A stretch of 33,689 nucleotides of DNA from Eubacteriales bacterium (GCA_030531595.1 JAUNND010000025.1:1-33689); one strand, 5' to 3'; counted from the stretch's first letter, positions 24,510 through 32,567 are shown. A program made the numbers and translations. The notes: generated by a model not told the origin, from the sequence alone.

Positions 24510-26499
24510 AATGCGTATGGAGTCGGTTGATATAACTATGCAGAACATTGACAAAATCGGTGCATTATTCCCGAACTGCATTACGGAGAGCGTTGACGAA
24601 AACGGCAGGATGAAGAAGGCGGTCAACTTTGAGCTTCTGAAACAGATGCTTTCTCCGGAGGAGCTGGCGGGGGAGGAAGCATATGAATTTACATGGGTGG
24701 GCAAAAAGGCGGCCATTGTGGAGGCCAACAAGCCCATTAAGAAAACTCTGCGCCCCTGCCCGGCGGAAAGCAAGAACTGGGACACGACCGAAAACCTCTA
24801 CATCGAGGGCGACAATCTGGAAGTGCTGAAACTCTTGCAGGAGAGCTATCTCGGCAAGGTCAAAATGATTTACATCGACCCGCCGTATAATACCGGCAAT
24901 GACTTTATCTATCGGGATAATTTTGCCCGATCTGCCGAAGAATACGATGAACAGATGGGTATGTTTGATGAGGAGACCGGCGACAGACTTTTCCGAAACA
25001 CCGACAGCAACGGGCGCTTTCATTCCGATTGGTGTAGCATGATCTATTCACGGCTGATGCTGGCAAGAAATCTGCTGGCTGAAAATGGTGTAATCTTTGT
25101 TTCTATTGACGATAATGAAGAAAGTACTCTCCGACAAATATGTGATGAAATCTTTAATATTTCAAACTTTGTTGGTTGTTTAGTTTTGCAAACTGCTACA
25201 GATAATAATCCCCGTCAAATAAACACAGAACACGAATACATATTGTGTTATGCTAAGAATCACAATGAACTTTCTCCATGGTTTGCTCCAAGTGATAAAG
25301 CTCAACTTATTCAAGATAAATATAATGATCTCAAAAAAAGACATGGTACGAATACGGAGACAATTCAAGCAGAATTAAGAGCATGGATAAAGAACAACTC
25401 AGATGTTCTGCAAGGAGTAACACATTACGATAATGTTGATAATAAAGGTGTTTTTCATGATGGTGACATTGCGAATACTGTATTTGGCGGATATAGATAC
25501 ACTGTTCTTCATCCCGTTACACATAAGCCGTGCAAGATACCCGAAAAAGGATTCCGTTTTGCAGAATCCACTATGCAAGAAATGCTGAAAAATGACGAAA
25601 TAATGTTTGGAGCAGATGAAACAACACTTATAAAGCCAAAAAAGCGGTTAGAAAATGCTAAGGATGTTTTACGCTCAGTTATATATGAAGATGGGAGGGC
25701 TTCAACAAAACAATTTGAATCGTTAATGGATAGAGATATATTTCAGAATCCAAAATCACCAATGATTCTTGAAAGGCTTATTGGTTTTGTGACAGAGAAA
25801 GGAGATATCGTCGTAGATTTCTTTTCTGGCAGTGGAACTACTGCTGAAGCTGTAATGAGACTAAATGCAAAGCGAAATATGGAAATTAAGTCAATAATGG
25901 TTCAATTACCTGAGGATTTGAATTGTTCATTGGAAAAATCCGACAGCAGAGCAAAAAAGACCCTTCAAAATGCAATAGCGTTTTTAGATTCTATTGGGAA
26001 AAAACATAACATCTGCGAAATCGGCAAAGAACGCATCCGCCGCGCCGGGGAGAAGATAAAATCAGAAAACCCGCTGGCCACACAGGATTTGGATGTCGGT
26101 TTTCGCGTTTTCAAGCTGGACGACAGCAACATGAAAAATGTCTACTACTCCGCCGCAGAATACGGCCAGCAGATGATCGGGAATCTTGAGTCCAACATCA
26201 GGGAAGACCGCAGCGACCTCGACCTGCTGTTCGGCTGTCTGCTGGAATGGGGTTTGCCGCTGTCTTTGCCGTACACTTCCGAATCCATGGAGGGTTGCAC
26301 CGTGCATACCTACAATGACGGTGATCTGATCGCTTGTTTCAGTGAGAATATCCCGGATGCTGTGATAAAAGAGATCGCCGGGCGCAAGCCTCTCCGCGCC
26401 GTATTCCGCGACAGCAGCTTTGCCGACAGCCCCTCTAAAATAAACGTGTTCGAGATATTCAAGCTCCTCGCTCCGGACACGAGAGTGAAAGTCATATGA
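24502..26499 (+). CDS. mod: Type III DNA methyltransferase Mod
   Basis: The 665-residue beta-class adenine methylase. Catalytic DPPYNTG is at residues 126-132 and the AdoMet motif DFFSGSGTT at 439-447, in the order typical of Mod subunits, with the target recognition domain between them. Mod confers sequence specificity and methylates one strand; with Res it forms the restriction complex. AAAGGAG lies 12 bp before the ATG, inside the preceding gene. The stretch 25080-25995 is visibly more AT-rich than the flanks, which suggests exchange of the recognition region. Confidence 0.92.
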   Translation: MDKMRMESVDITMQNIDKIGALFPNCITESVDENGRMKKAVNFELLKQMLSPEELAGEEAYEFTWVGKKAAIVEANKPIKKTLRPCPAESKNWDTTENLYIEGDNLEVLKLLQESYLGKVKMIYIDPPYNTGNDFIYRDNFARSAEEYDEQMGMFDEETGDRLFRNTDSNGRFHSDWCSMIYSRLMLARNLLAENGVIFVSIDDNEESTLRQICDEIFNISNFVGCLVLQTATDNNPRQINTEHEYILCYAKNHNELSPWFAPSDKAQLIQDKYNDLKKRHGTNTETIQAELRAWIKNNSDVLQGVTHYDNVDNKGVFHDGDIANTVFGGYRYTVLHPVTHKPCKIPEKGFRFAESTMQEMLKNDEIMFGADETTLIKPKKRLENAKDVLRSVIYEDGRASTKQFESLMDRDIFQNPKSPMILERLIGFVTEKGDIVVDFFSGSGTTAEAVMRLNAKRNMEIKSIMVQLPEDLNCSLEKSDSRAKKTLQNAIAFLDSIGKKHNICEIGKERIRRAGEKIKSENPLATQDLDVGFRVFKLDDSNMKNVYYSAAEYGQQMIGNLESNIREDRSDLDLLFGCLLEWGLPLSLPYTSESMEGCTVHTYNDGDLIACFSENIPDAVIKEIAGRKPLRAVFRDSSFADSPSKINVFEIFKLLAPDTRVKVI

Positions 26500-26527
26500 G
26501 GTGAAACATGGTTGACAATACAATGAG

Positions 26528-26552
26528 ATTTGCTACACACTGTGTAGCAAAT
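26528..26552. repeat. 25-bp perfect palindrome
   Basis: ATTTGCTACACA (26528-26539), C, then its complement. No T-run follows. Confidence 0.85.
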
Positions 26553-26578
26553 TAAGGCGAAGTCATAACAGACTAATC

Positions 26579-26605
26579 ATTTGTGCAACGGGGCGTTGCA
26601 CAAAT
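26579..26605. repeat. 27-bp perfect hairpin
   Basis: ATTTGTGCAACG (26579-26590), GGG, then its complement. It shares the ATTTG...CAAAT ends with the palindrome at 26528. Confidence 0.85.
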
Positions 26606-26640
26606 TCCGTGGTGGTCTAATAGGGAAACATAAAGCCGTG

Positions 26641-26680
26641 AAAAGAAAAAGCGGAATGCTTCATCGAAAAACATTCCGCT
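26641..26680 (-). terminator. Terminator of the toxin-antitoxin operon
   Basis: AGCGGAATG (26650-26658) pairs with CATTCCGCT (26672-26680). On the minus strand it is followed by TTTTTCTTTT. It stands 20 bp past the antitoxin stop. Confidence 0.85.
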
Positions 26681-26699
26681 ATACGAAGTATATTATTGA

Positions 26700-26972
26700 T
26701 TATTCGAAAGAGATGTGCAGATTTTTCCCCAGACTGTCGGCCATTTTTTGAAGAAAAGCTAACGAGGGGTTATAATTCCCGCTCTCAAAACGGGAAATAT
26801 TGGCTTGAGCCGTTCCCATGCGTTCTGCCAGTTCCTTTTGAGACAGTCCGGCGGCACGGCGGCTTTCTATTTCGGCACGAATGATCGCGTACTGCGGGGC
26901 AAGCGCCTTGTATTCTTCTTCAACCTCGGGACGCTCGCTGAATATCTTGTTCTTATAATCATTAAAATTCAT
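26700..26972 (-). CDS. XRE antitoxin (HigA-like)
   Basis: A 90-residue protein from the ATG at 26972 (MNFNDYKNKIFSERPEV), chosen because GAGG lies 9 bp upstream; an ATG at 26978 is too close. The helix-turn-helix is LSQKELAERMGTAQANISRFESGNYNPSLAFLQKMADSLG. It follows the toxin gene by 34 bp, the toxin-first order of HigBA. It should neutralise the toxin and repress the shared promoter. Confidence 0.85.
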   Translation of the reverse strand: MNFNDYKNKIFSERPEVEEEYKALAPQYAIIRAEIESRRAAGLSQKELAERMGTAQANISRFESGNYNPSLAFLQKMADSLGKNLHISFE

Positions 26973-27006
26973 TTTCATTTTCCTCAATTTGGTTTGTCGG
27001 TTTTCC

Positions 27007-27351
27007 TTACTTACTATATCTTCTTTGATAATCGTTCATTCTCTTTTTTGCAGTTTCAATTTCGCGTGTCGGTGTTTTCTGCGTTTTTTTCGTAAAACCA
27101 TGCAGCAGTATAAATTTATTATCTCGCCATATAAAATAGAATATGCGATAGATGTTTGACGAAAATTTTGACCGTAGTTCCCAGATAAGCCCGTCAATGT
27201 GTTTTGCGTATGGCTCGTGCAGGTCTGTTCCGTATTCTCCTAACAAGTCAATATCCCGCATTACCTTTGCCAGATCTTTTGACGGTAAGGCAGATAAAAA
27301 CTCTGCAACAGGTTCTTCTCCGCTTTCCGTGGAATATAATTCCACTTCCAA
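27007..27351 (-). CDS. RelE/HigB-family toxin (Gp49-like)
   Basis: A 114-residue protein with the HigB/Gp49 pattern: EEPVAEFLSALPSKDLAKVMRDIDLL, then KHIDGLIWELRSKFSSNIYRIFYFIWRDNKFILLHGFTKKTQKTPTREIETAKKRM. These toxins cleave mRNA on the ribosome. The start is a TTG at 27351 after GGGGGGA. It is transcribed antisense to mod and res and sits between them. Confidence 0.87.
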   Translation of the reverse strand: MEVELYSTESGEEPVAEFLSALPSKDLAKVMRDIDLLGEYGTDLHEPYAKHIDGLIWELRSKFSSNIYRIFYFIWRDNKFILLHGFTKKTQKTPTREIETAKKRMNDYQRRYSK

Positions 27352-27388
27352 GCAAATCCCCCCCTTTTCTCTTTGTTATTACATGCGC

Positions 27389-27417
27389 AGCATATCACAT
27401 ATGATATGCTGTGTCAA
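27389..27417 (-). promoter_or_regulatory. Toxin-antitoxin promoter with operator
   Basis: Minus-strand TTGACA (27417-27412), 17-bp spacer, TATGCT (27394-27389). The dyad AGCATATCA-N4-TGATATGCT (27389-27410) fills the spacer and -10, the classical place for antitoxin repression. A further half-site TGTGATAT lies at 27425-27432, close to the res start. Confidence 0.85.
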
Positions 27418-27449
27418 TATCCTATGTGATATATTTTGAGGTGATCTGA

Positions 27450-30400
27450 ATGAAGCTCCAATTTAAGCATCAGAAATTTCAGGCGGATGCGGCCAAGGCG
27501 GTCGTGGATGTCTTTGCCGGACAGCCGTATCTGACGCCCACCTACATGATCGACAAAGGCAATGCGCCGGAGCAGACGGCAATAAGCAGCGTGCGGGATG
27601 ATTTTACCGGCTGGCGCAACGAGCCGATCGTCCCCGCTCTTTCCGACAGGGTCATTCTCGAACATGTGCAGAAAATTCAGCGTTCCAATCAGATCGAACC
27701 CTCGTCCAAACTGGAAGGCAGATACAATCTGACGATAGAAATGGAAACCGGTGTCGGCAAGACCTATACCTACATCAAAACCATGTACGAGCTGAACAAG
27801 CATTACGGATGGAGCAAGTTTATCGTTATTGTCCCCAGCGTTGCCATTCGTGAGGGCGTTTACAAATCCTTTGAGATGACGCAGGAGCATTTCGCGGAGG
27901 AGTACGGAAAGAAAGTACGATTTTTCATCTATAATTCCGCCCGATTAACGGAAATTGACCGCTTCGCTTCCGACAGCTCCATCAATGTCATGATTATCAA
28001 TTCTCAGGCTTTTAATAAGTCCGTGGATGCGCAGCAAAAACTGGAAAGTGGGAAAAAGGCTGATAAAAATGCAGCGATTATTTTCAGAAAGTTAGATGGT
28101 TTTCGCTCTCGCAGACCGATTGATATTATTGCAAAAACAAATCCTATTCTAATCATTGACGAACCTCAATCCGTAGAAGGAACACAAACCAAGAAGAATC
28201 TGATACAGTTTAACCCATTATTGACTCTGCGTTATTCCGCGACCCACAAGTCCGACAGCATCTATAATATGATCTACCGTCTGGATGCGCTGGAAGCCTA
28301 CAACAAACAGCTTGTTAAGAAAATCGCCGTAAAAGGTGTCACGGAATCCGGAACTACGGCGACTGACAGCTATGTTTATCTTGAAAGCATCAATCTCTCG
28401 GACGCTTACCCCACGGCAACGATCCAGTTTGAAGTAAAAACCAAAACCGGAAAGATCGTCAGAAAGAGCCAGAAAGCCGACATCGGCTTTAATCTCTTTG
28501 ACAAATCGGGAGAGCTTGAAGAATATAAAAACGGCTTTGTTGTCAAGTTTATCGACGGCAGAGATGATTCGGTGGAGTTTTTGAACGGCATCAAAATCTA
28601 CGCCGGGGATGTTATCGGCAAGGTCGATGAAAACCAGCTCCGCCGCATTCAGATACGGGAAACGATCCTGTCGCACCTTCAGCGGGAACGGGAACTTTTC
28701 TATAAGGGGATAAAAGTCCTGTCCCTGTTCTTCATAGATGAAGTATCCAAATACAGGGTCTATGATGCAGCCGGTCAATCGTCCAACGGGACTTATGCCA
28801 AAATGTTTGAGGAAGAATACGAAGACATTATAGGCAGTATGCAGATCGGCATAGATGAGGATGAGTATATCCGATATCTGAACAGCATTGAAGCAGGAAA
28901 GACCCATGCAGGCTATTTCTCTGTTGACGGCAAGGGAAAGATGATAGACAGCAAGCTCGGGCACAAGGAGACCACCTCGGACGATGTCAGCGCCTACGAG
29001 CTTATCATGAAAAATAAAGAGCTTCTTCTGGAAAGAGATCCGAAAAAGAGCCCGGTTCGGTTTATCTTCTCCCATTCCGCCCTGCGCGAAGGTTGGGATA
29101 ACCCCAACGTGTTCCAGATATGCACTTTGAAACAGTCCTCCAGCGAGGTGAGAAAACGGCAGGAGGTCGGGCGTGGGCTGCGCCTGTGCGTCAATCAGGA
29201 CGGCGAGAGAATGGACACCAATGTGCTTGGAAAAGACGTCCATAAAATCAACATTCTGACGGTTATCGCCAGCGAAAGCTATGACAGCTTCGCCAAAGGC
29301 CTGCAGAGCGAGCTTTCCGAGGCTGTGGCTGACCGTCCTATGGCCGTTACCGCCGAACTGTTCAAGAACAAAGTCATCAGAGACGCTCAGGGCAATGAGC
29401 AGGTTATTGATGCCGATACAGCACAGGCAATCTACTTTGATATGATTGTCAACGGCTATGTAGATAAAAAAGGCGCTCTTACGGATAAGTATTATGCAGA
29501 TAAAGCCAACGGTGAAGTTAAAGTCGCAGAAGAAGTGGCGGACTGCGCCGACTCCGTGCTTTCCATCATCAGTTCGATTTACGATGCAAGAAGCATGATG
29601 CCCGAAAACGCCAGAAGCAATAATGTCGAATTGAAGATCGACAAGCATAAGCTTGAGATGTCTGAATTTAAGGAGCTTTGGAAACGGATCAACAGCAAAT
29701 CCTACTATGTTGTAAACTTTGACACCGATGAGCTTATAAAAAAATCCATCGCCGCGCTTGACAGCAAACTGAGGATATCCAGAATTTCCTTCCGGGTAGA
29801 GAGCGGGGCCATGGAAAGCATTCAGTCAAAAAACGCTCTCCTTGATGGCGAAGCATTCAAAAAATCCAAATCTGACAGCTATGATGTGAAGGTCAGGGCA
29901 AATGCCAATGTAAAATATGACCTTGTCGGGAAAATCGTCGAAGAGACCGGTCTTACCCGAAAAGCCGTAGTAAGCATATTACAGGGTATCCAGCCGAGTG
30001 TATTTAATCAGTTCCGGGATAATCCGGAAGAGTTTATCAGTATGACCGCCACGATCATCAACGATGAAAAAGCGACGGCTGTGATCGAACATATTACATA
30101 CAATGCGCTCGATGATCAGTACGGCACGGAAATCTTCACGGAACCGACAATAAAGGGAAAACTTGGCGTAAACGCCATGAAAGCAGACAAGCATCTCTAT
30201 GACCACATCGTCTATGACTCCGACAATGAGAAAAACTTTGCCGAAGAGCTTGATATCGACAGCAAGGTTGCCATATATGTCAAGCTGCCGAACAGCTTTT
30301 ATATACCGACTCCTGTAGGACACTATAATCCAGACTGGGCTATCGCGTTTTATGAGGGCGCAGTCAAGCATATTTACTTTGTTGCAGAAACCAAAGGCTC

Positions 30401-30551
30401 TTTGGACACGTTGAACTTCGACCATATTTCTCCGCTGGAAAGAGCAAAAATTGACTGTGCAAAAGAACATTTCAGGGCTATCAGCTGCGAGAATGTTGTT
30501 TACGACGTGGTTGACAGCTATCAGGCTCTTATTGATAAAGTAATGAGGTAA
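27450..30551 (+). CDS. res: Type III restriction endonuclease subunit Res
   Basis: The 1033-residue protein has METGVGKTYTYIK (Walker A, residues 98-110), IIDEPQ (Walker B, about 235-240), RYSATH, then REGWDNPNVFQICTL and EVGRGLRLC of the second RecA lobe. The C-terminal nuclease domain shows the PD-(D/E)xK pattern PDWAIAFYEG...YFVAETKGSL (about 960-983). Res translocates or diffuses along DNA and cuts near unmethylated Mod sites. The ATG follows GAGGTGATCTGA. The toxin-antitoxin insert separates it from mod, so it may need its own promoter near the operator region. Confidence 0.92.
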   Translation: MKLQFKHQKFQADAAKAVVDVFAGQPYLTPTYMIDKGNAPEQTAISSVRDDFTGWRNEPIVPALSDRVILEHVQKIQRSNQIEPSSKLEGRYNLTIEMETGVGKTYTYIKTMYELNKHYGWSKFIVIVPSVAIREGVYKSFEMTQEHFAEEYGKKVRFFIYNSARLTEIDRFASDSSINVMIINSQAFNKSVDAQQKLESGKKADKNAAIIFRKLDGFRSRRPIDIIAKTNPILIIDEPQSVEGTQTKKNLIQFNPLLTLRYSATHKSDSIYNMIYRLDALEAYNKQLVKKIAVKGVTESGTTATDSYVYLESINLSDAYPTATIQFEVKTKTGKIVRKSQKADIGFNLFDKSGELEEYKNGFVVKFIDGRDDSVEFLNGIKIYAGDVIGKVDENQLRRIQIRETILSHLQRERELFYKGIKVLSLFFIDEVSKYRVYDAAGQSSNGTYAKMFEEEYEDIIGSMQIGIDEDEYIRYLNSIEAGKTHAGYFSVDGKGKMIDSKLGHKETTSDDVSAYELIMKNKELLLERDPKKSPVRFIFSHSALREGWDNPNVFQICTLKQSSSEVRKRQEVGRGLRLCVNQDGERMDTNVLGKDVHKINILTVIASESYDSFAKGLQSELSEAVADRPMAVTAELFKNKVIRDAQGNEQVIDADTAQAIYFDMIVNGYVDKKGALTDKYYADKANGEVKVAEEVADCADSVLSIISSIYDARSMMPENARSNNVELKIDKHKLEMSEFKELWKRINSKSYYVVNFDTDELIKKSIAALDSKLRISRISFRVESGAMESIQSKNALLDGEAFKKSKSDSYDVKVRANANVKYDLVGKIVEETGLTRKAVVSILQGIQPSVFNQFRDNPEEFISMTATIINDEKATAVIEHITYNALDDQYGTEIFTEPTIKGKLGVNAMKADKHLYDHIVYDSDNEKNFAEELDIDSKVAIYVKLPNSFYIPTPVGHYNPDWAIAFYEGAVKHIYFVAETKGSLDTLNFDHISPLERAKIDCAKEHFRAISCENVVYDVVDSYQALIDKVMR

Positions 30552-30583
30552 TATCGGTATTTCGGATAAATAGAGATAGTCAA

Positions 30584-31939
30584 ATGCTTGTGATATTAGA
30601 TGTTGAATGGATGAAAAACTGTCGGGGTACCGACTGCATAACGCAAATGACCGCAGCGCGCTGTGATGACGAGCTGAGCGAAATTGACCGTTTCTCGACC
30701 CTGATCTATCCCGCGGAAAAGTCTCTGGAAAAATGGGATGATATTTCTCACTCCGGACATACACCGGCTGAGTTTAAAAACGGTTTATCAGAATCAAACG
30801 CTCTGAAAGATTTTTCGTCCTGGCTTGATAAGGAAGACGTTATCTGTGTGTGGCATCATGGAGCTGTTGATGTTCTCAATGCCGCGTGGAAAGTGACTTT
30901 CGGAAATGCCTTTCGATATAAAACGGTATGCGCAGGCAGAAAAGTCCGCAGTAAGATGGGAACCAATGTTTCCGAGAGACCGAGTATGTATGCCATTGCG
31001 GCTGCCTTACATATTGAGCAGCATACCGCCCACTGCTCCGATCACGATGTCAGCCTCTTACGGAACATTCTTATTGCGTCAGAAATTGGCCGGACTGATT
31101 TAGAGGGTGAGCCTTCCGCCGCCTATGTCCCATCCATCCAATTATCACGCAGAGAGAAAAATGTGGGAATTATTGCCGGGAGCGGGCACCGTTTTGTGTT
31201 TGCTCATGATTCCGCTGTATTCCATCGCAGTGACTGTAAATTAGTTCTTAACGCAAGAAGCATCGAGGGCTGCTCCTATTATCAGAAAGCAATACAAAAA
31301 CGCAGACCCTGCAAGATCTGCAAGCCGCATATAGAAGACGGGCTTGATAGATTGCCGAAGACGAGTCCATTCAATAAAAAAGCTCCGGCCTATGATCCAA
31401 ACGATGAAGTCATTCGGACAAAAATGCTCGGATATGTTTATCTGGACATTCGGCGGGGGAAAATCGTCGGCTGCTGCCATAGTTTGCTTCATCCCGGCAA
31501 ACTCACTCTTAAGATAATGAAAGAGCATGATTGCTTAGGCAAAAACTGCCCGCGTTTTGAAAAATATGACGATGCTCCTTATTGGACAGAGTTGGAAAAG
31601 AAGAAAGCTGGTAAAGCTCTTTCCCGGAAAATACAGCAGAAAAAGAAGGAAAAAGACAGGATCGCGGCTGAAGAGCTGGAAGACTTCAAAGAGATTTTCC
31701 AATCCTTTGTCGATGATGCCGGATATGCTATGGAAATCATCCGGATCGAAAGACTGAGCTTTCGCTATTTCCGTATTTTTTATGTTTCCGAATACCGATT
31801 TGCCGACGGCAATCGTTTCCCGGTTTTCTTTAATACGACTAAATTCTTTTATCCGGAAATCAGAATTGAATTACGGCATATCAAAGATGTTGACGGTCAC
31901 TTTGTCACGATCGATGAATATCATAGCCGCAAAAGATAA
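30584..31939 (+). CDS. DEDDh exonuclease fused to Ada-like zinc module
   Basis: A 451-residue protein with an unusual build. Residues 1-165 show a DEDDh exonuclease pattern: D6-x-E8 (ILDVEWM), D96 (HHGAVDVL), H150 and D155 (HCSDHD, H-x4-D). Residues 205-250 resemble the Ada metal-binding fold (FHRSDC ... YYQKAIQKRRPCKICKP; likely ligands C218, C243, C246). A second Cys/His-rich patch (GCCHSLLHPGK...HDCLGKNCPRF) and a charged helix follow. The last 60 residues are unrecognised. It starts 32 bp after res on the same strand, so it is likely part of the defence operon. Confidence 0.7.
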   Translation: MLVILDVEWMKNCRGTDCITQMTAARCDDELSEIDRFSTLIYPAEKSLEKWDDISHSGHTPAEFKNGLSESNALKDFSSWLDKEDVICVWHHGAVDVLNAAWKVTFGNAFRYKTVCAGRKVRSKMGTNVSERPSMYAIAAALHIEQHTAHCSDHDVSLLRNILIASEIGRTDLEGEPSAAYVPSIQLSRREKNVGIIAGSGHRFVFAHDSAVFHRSDCKLVLNARSIEGCSYYQKAIQKRRPCKICKPHIEDGLDRLPKTSPFNKKAPAYDPNDEVIRTKMLGYVYLDIRRGKIVGCCHSLLHPGKLTLKIMKEHDCLGKNCPRFEKYDDAPYWTELEKKKAGKALSRKIQQKKKEKDRIAAEELEDFKEIFQSFVDDAGYAMEIIRIERLSFRYFRIFYVSEYRFADGNRFPVFFNTTKFFYPEIRIELRHIKDVDGHFVTIDEYHSRKR

Positions 31940-31943
31940 TTTG

Positions 31944-32010
31944 AACCGCTCAATAATTTCCCGTCTATTTGCTGCACTTTTAGACGAGGGATTATTGAAC
32001 GGTTATTTTC
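31944..32010 (+). terminator. Terminator of the defence operon
   Basis: A 23-nt arm (31944-31966) pairs with 31982-32004, with four positions as wobbles, a 15-nt loop, then ATTTT. It lies 4 bp past the stop of the exonuclease-like gene. Confidence 0.8.
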
Positions 32011-32040
32011 TGCCTGATTTTTTGATGGTAAGGGCTGCGG

Positions 32041-32286
32041 CTAATCCGTCAATCTATGTTCCGAATTGCTTTTCAGATATGACGGCAAATCCTCACCGAG
32101 AACAAGCTGCGCATATTCCAGCGGCTTATTGTAAATCAGCCAATCCAGTTCTGACCGCTGAAATAGATTGCCGGAGACTTCGTTATCCACAGCGATAGTG
32201 TCGATGGAAATTTTGCTGCCGTCTGAGTATTTCAGCTCCACGCAGGCGGTATCCGTGTTGAATTCACAGGAAAGAAGAGTTTTCAT
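32041..32286 (-). CDS. DUF6061-like small protein
   Basis: An 81-residue protein (MKTLLSCEFNTDTACVELKYSDGSKISIDTIAV...SELDWLIYNKPLEYAQLVL) that I recall as DUF6061, common on Clostridia mobile elements; function unknown. The ATG follows AAGGAGGAACGC. In the circular form it would lie 17 bp downstream of the recombinase gene. In the integrated state it is downstream of the SASP promoter. Confidence 0.7.
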   Translation of the reverse strand: MKTLLSCEFNTDTACVELKYSDGSKISIDTIAVDNEVSGNLFQRSELDWLIYNKPLEYAQLVLGEDLPSYLKSNSEHRLTD

Positions 32287-32303
32287 TTTGCGTTCCTCCT
32301 TAG

Positions 32304-32567
32304 TCAGATGGTGATAGATGTTATGTATTTTACTTCTGTTTCGTGCCCTAACGCTGTGCGGTTTAAGCGTTTATAGTTCAAAGTTCGTACGGTACTCATC
32401 TTCTTGACCATCTGACCGCCGACGGAGCCGGCCTGACGGGAGGTGAGGTCACCGTTGTAGCCGTCCTTGAGGTTGACACCGACCTCGGAAGCTGCCTCCA
32501 TCTTGAACTTATCCATAGCATCGCGTGCATTGGGATTTACCAGATGATTGCTTGTGTTTGCAGACAT
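32304..32567 (-). CDS. Interrupted alpha/beta SASP gene with element-encoded tail
   Basis: Residues 1-57 are an alpha/beta-type small acid-soluble spore protein (NPNARDAMDKFKMEAASEVG ... LTSRQAGSVGGQMVKKM). These proteins coat spore DNA and protect it from UV and heat. After KKM the conserved IEAYE ending is missing and is replaced by 30 unrelated residues (STVRTLNYKRLN...) encoded by the element. With its displaced 3' end (14653-14685) restored, the protein would be 66 residues, a normal SASP length. The ATG follows AAGGAGATG. Confidence 0.88.
   Translation of the reverse strand: MSANTSNHLVNPNARDAMDKFKMEAASEVGVNLKDGYNGDLTSRQAGSVGGQMVKKMSTVRTLNYKRLNRTALGHETEVKYITSITI
32396..32407. other. Right attachment junction (att core)
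   Basis: TCATCTTCTTGA, the direct repeat of 14682-14693. To its right the sequence is SASP coding; to its left it is element DNA. Confidence 0.85.

Larger units (their letters stand above)
14682..32407. mobile_element. 17.7-kb integrative mobilizable element inserted in a SASP gene
   Basis: Bounded by a 12-bp direct repeat that splits one SASP gene into two halves. It encodes a large serine recombinase at its left end, a MobV relaxase, an XRE regulator and an oriT-like site, but no conjugation (type IV secretion) genes. It would therefore need a helper for transfer. Most of the length (19.0-31.9 kb) is restriction/defence cargo on the plus strand. The name is descriptive; I do not recognise a described element. 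Confidence 0.85.

Noticed and set aside
28218..29648. 476-codon minus-strand open frame
   Set aside because: Shadow of res; the sense frame carries all helicase motifs.
14653..32407. Insertion in the obgE 3' end or its terminator
   Set aside because: obgE is complete and its terminator lies outside the direct repeats; the repeats fall inside the SASP reading frame.
14682..32407. Prophage or self-transmissible ICE
   Set aside because: No capsid, portal, terminase, VirB4 or coupling-protein genes are seen; only relaxase and recombinase support mobility.
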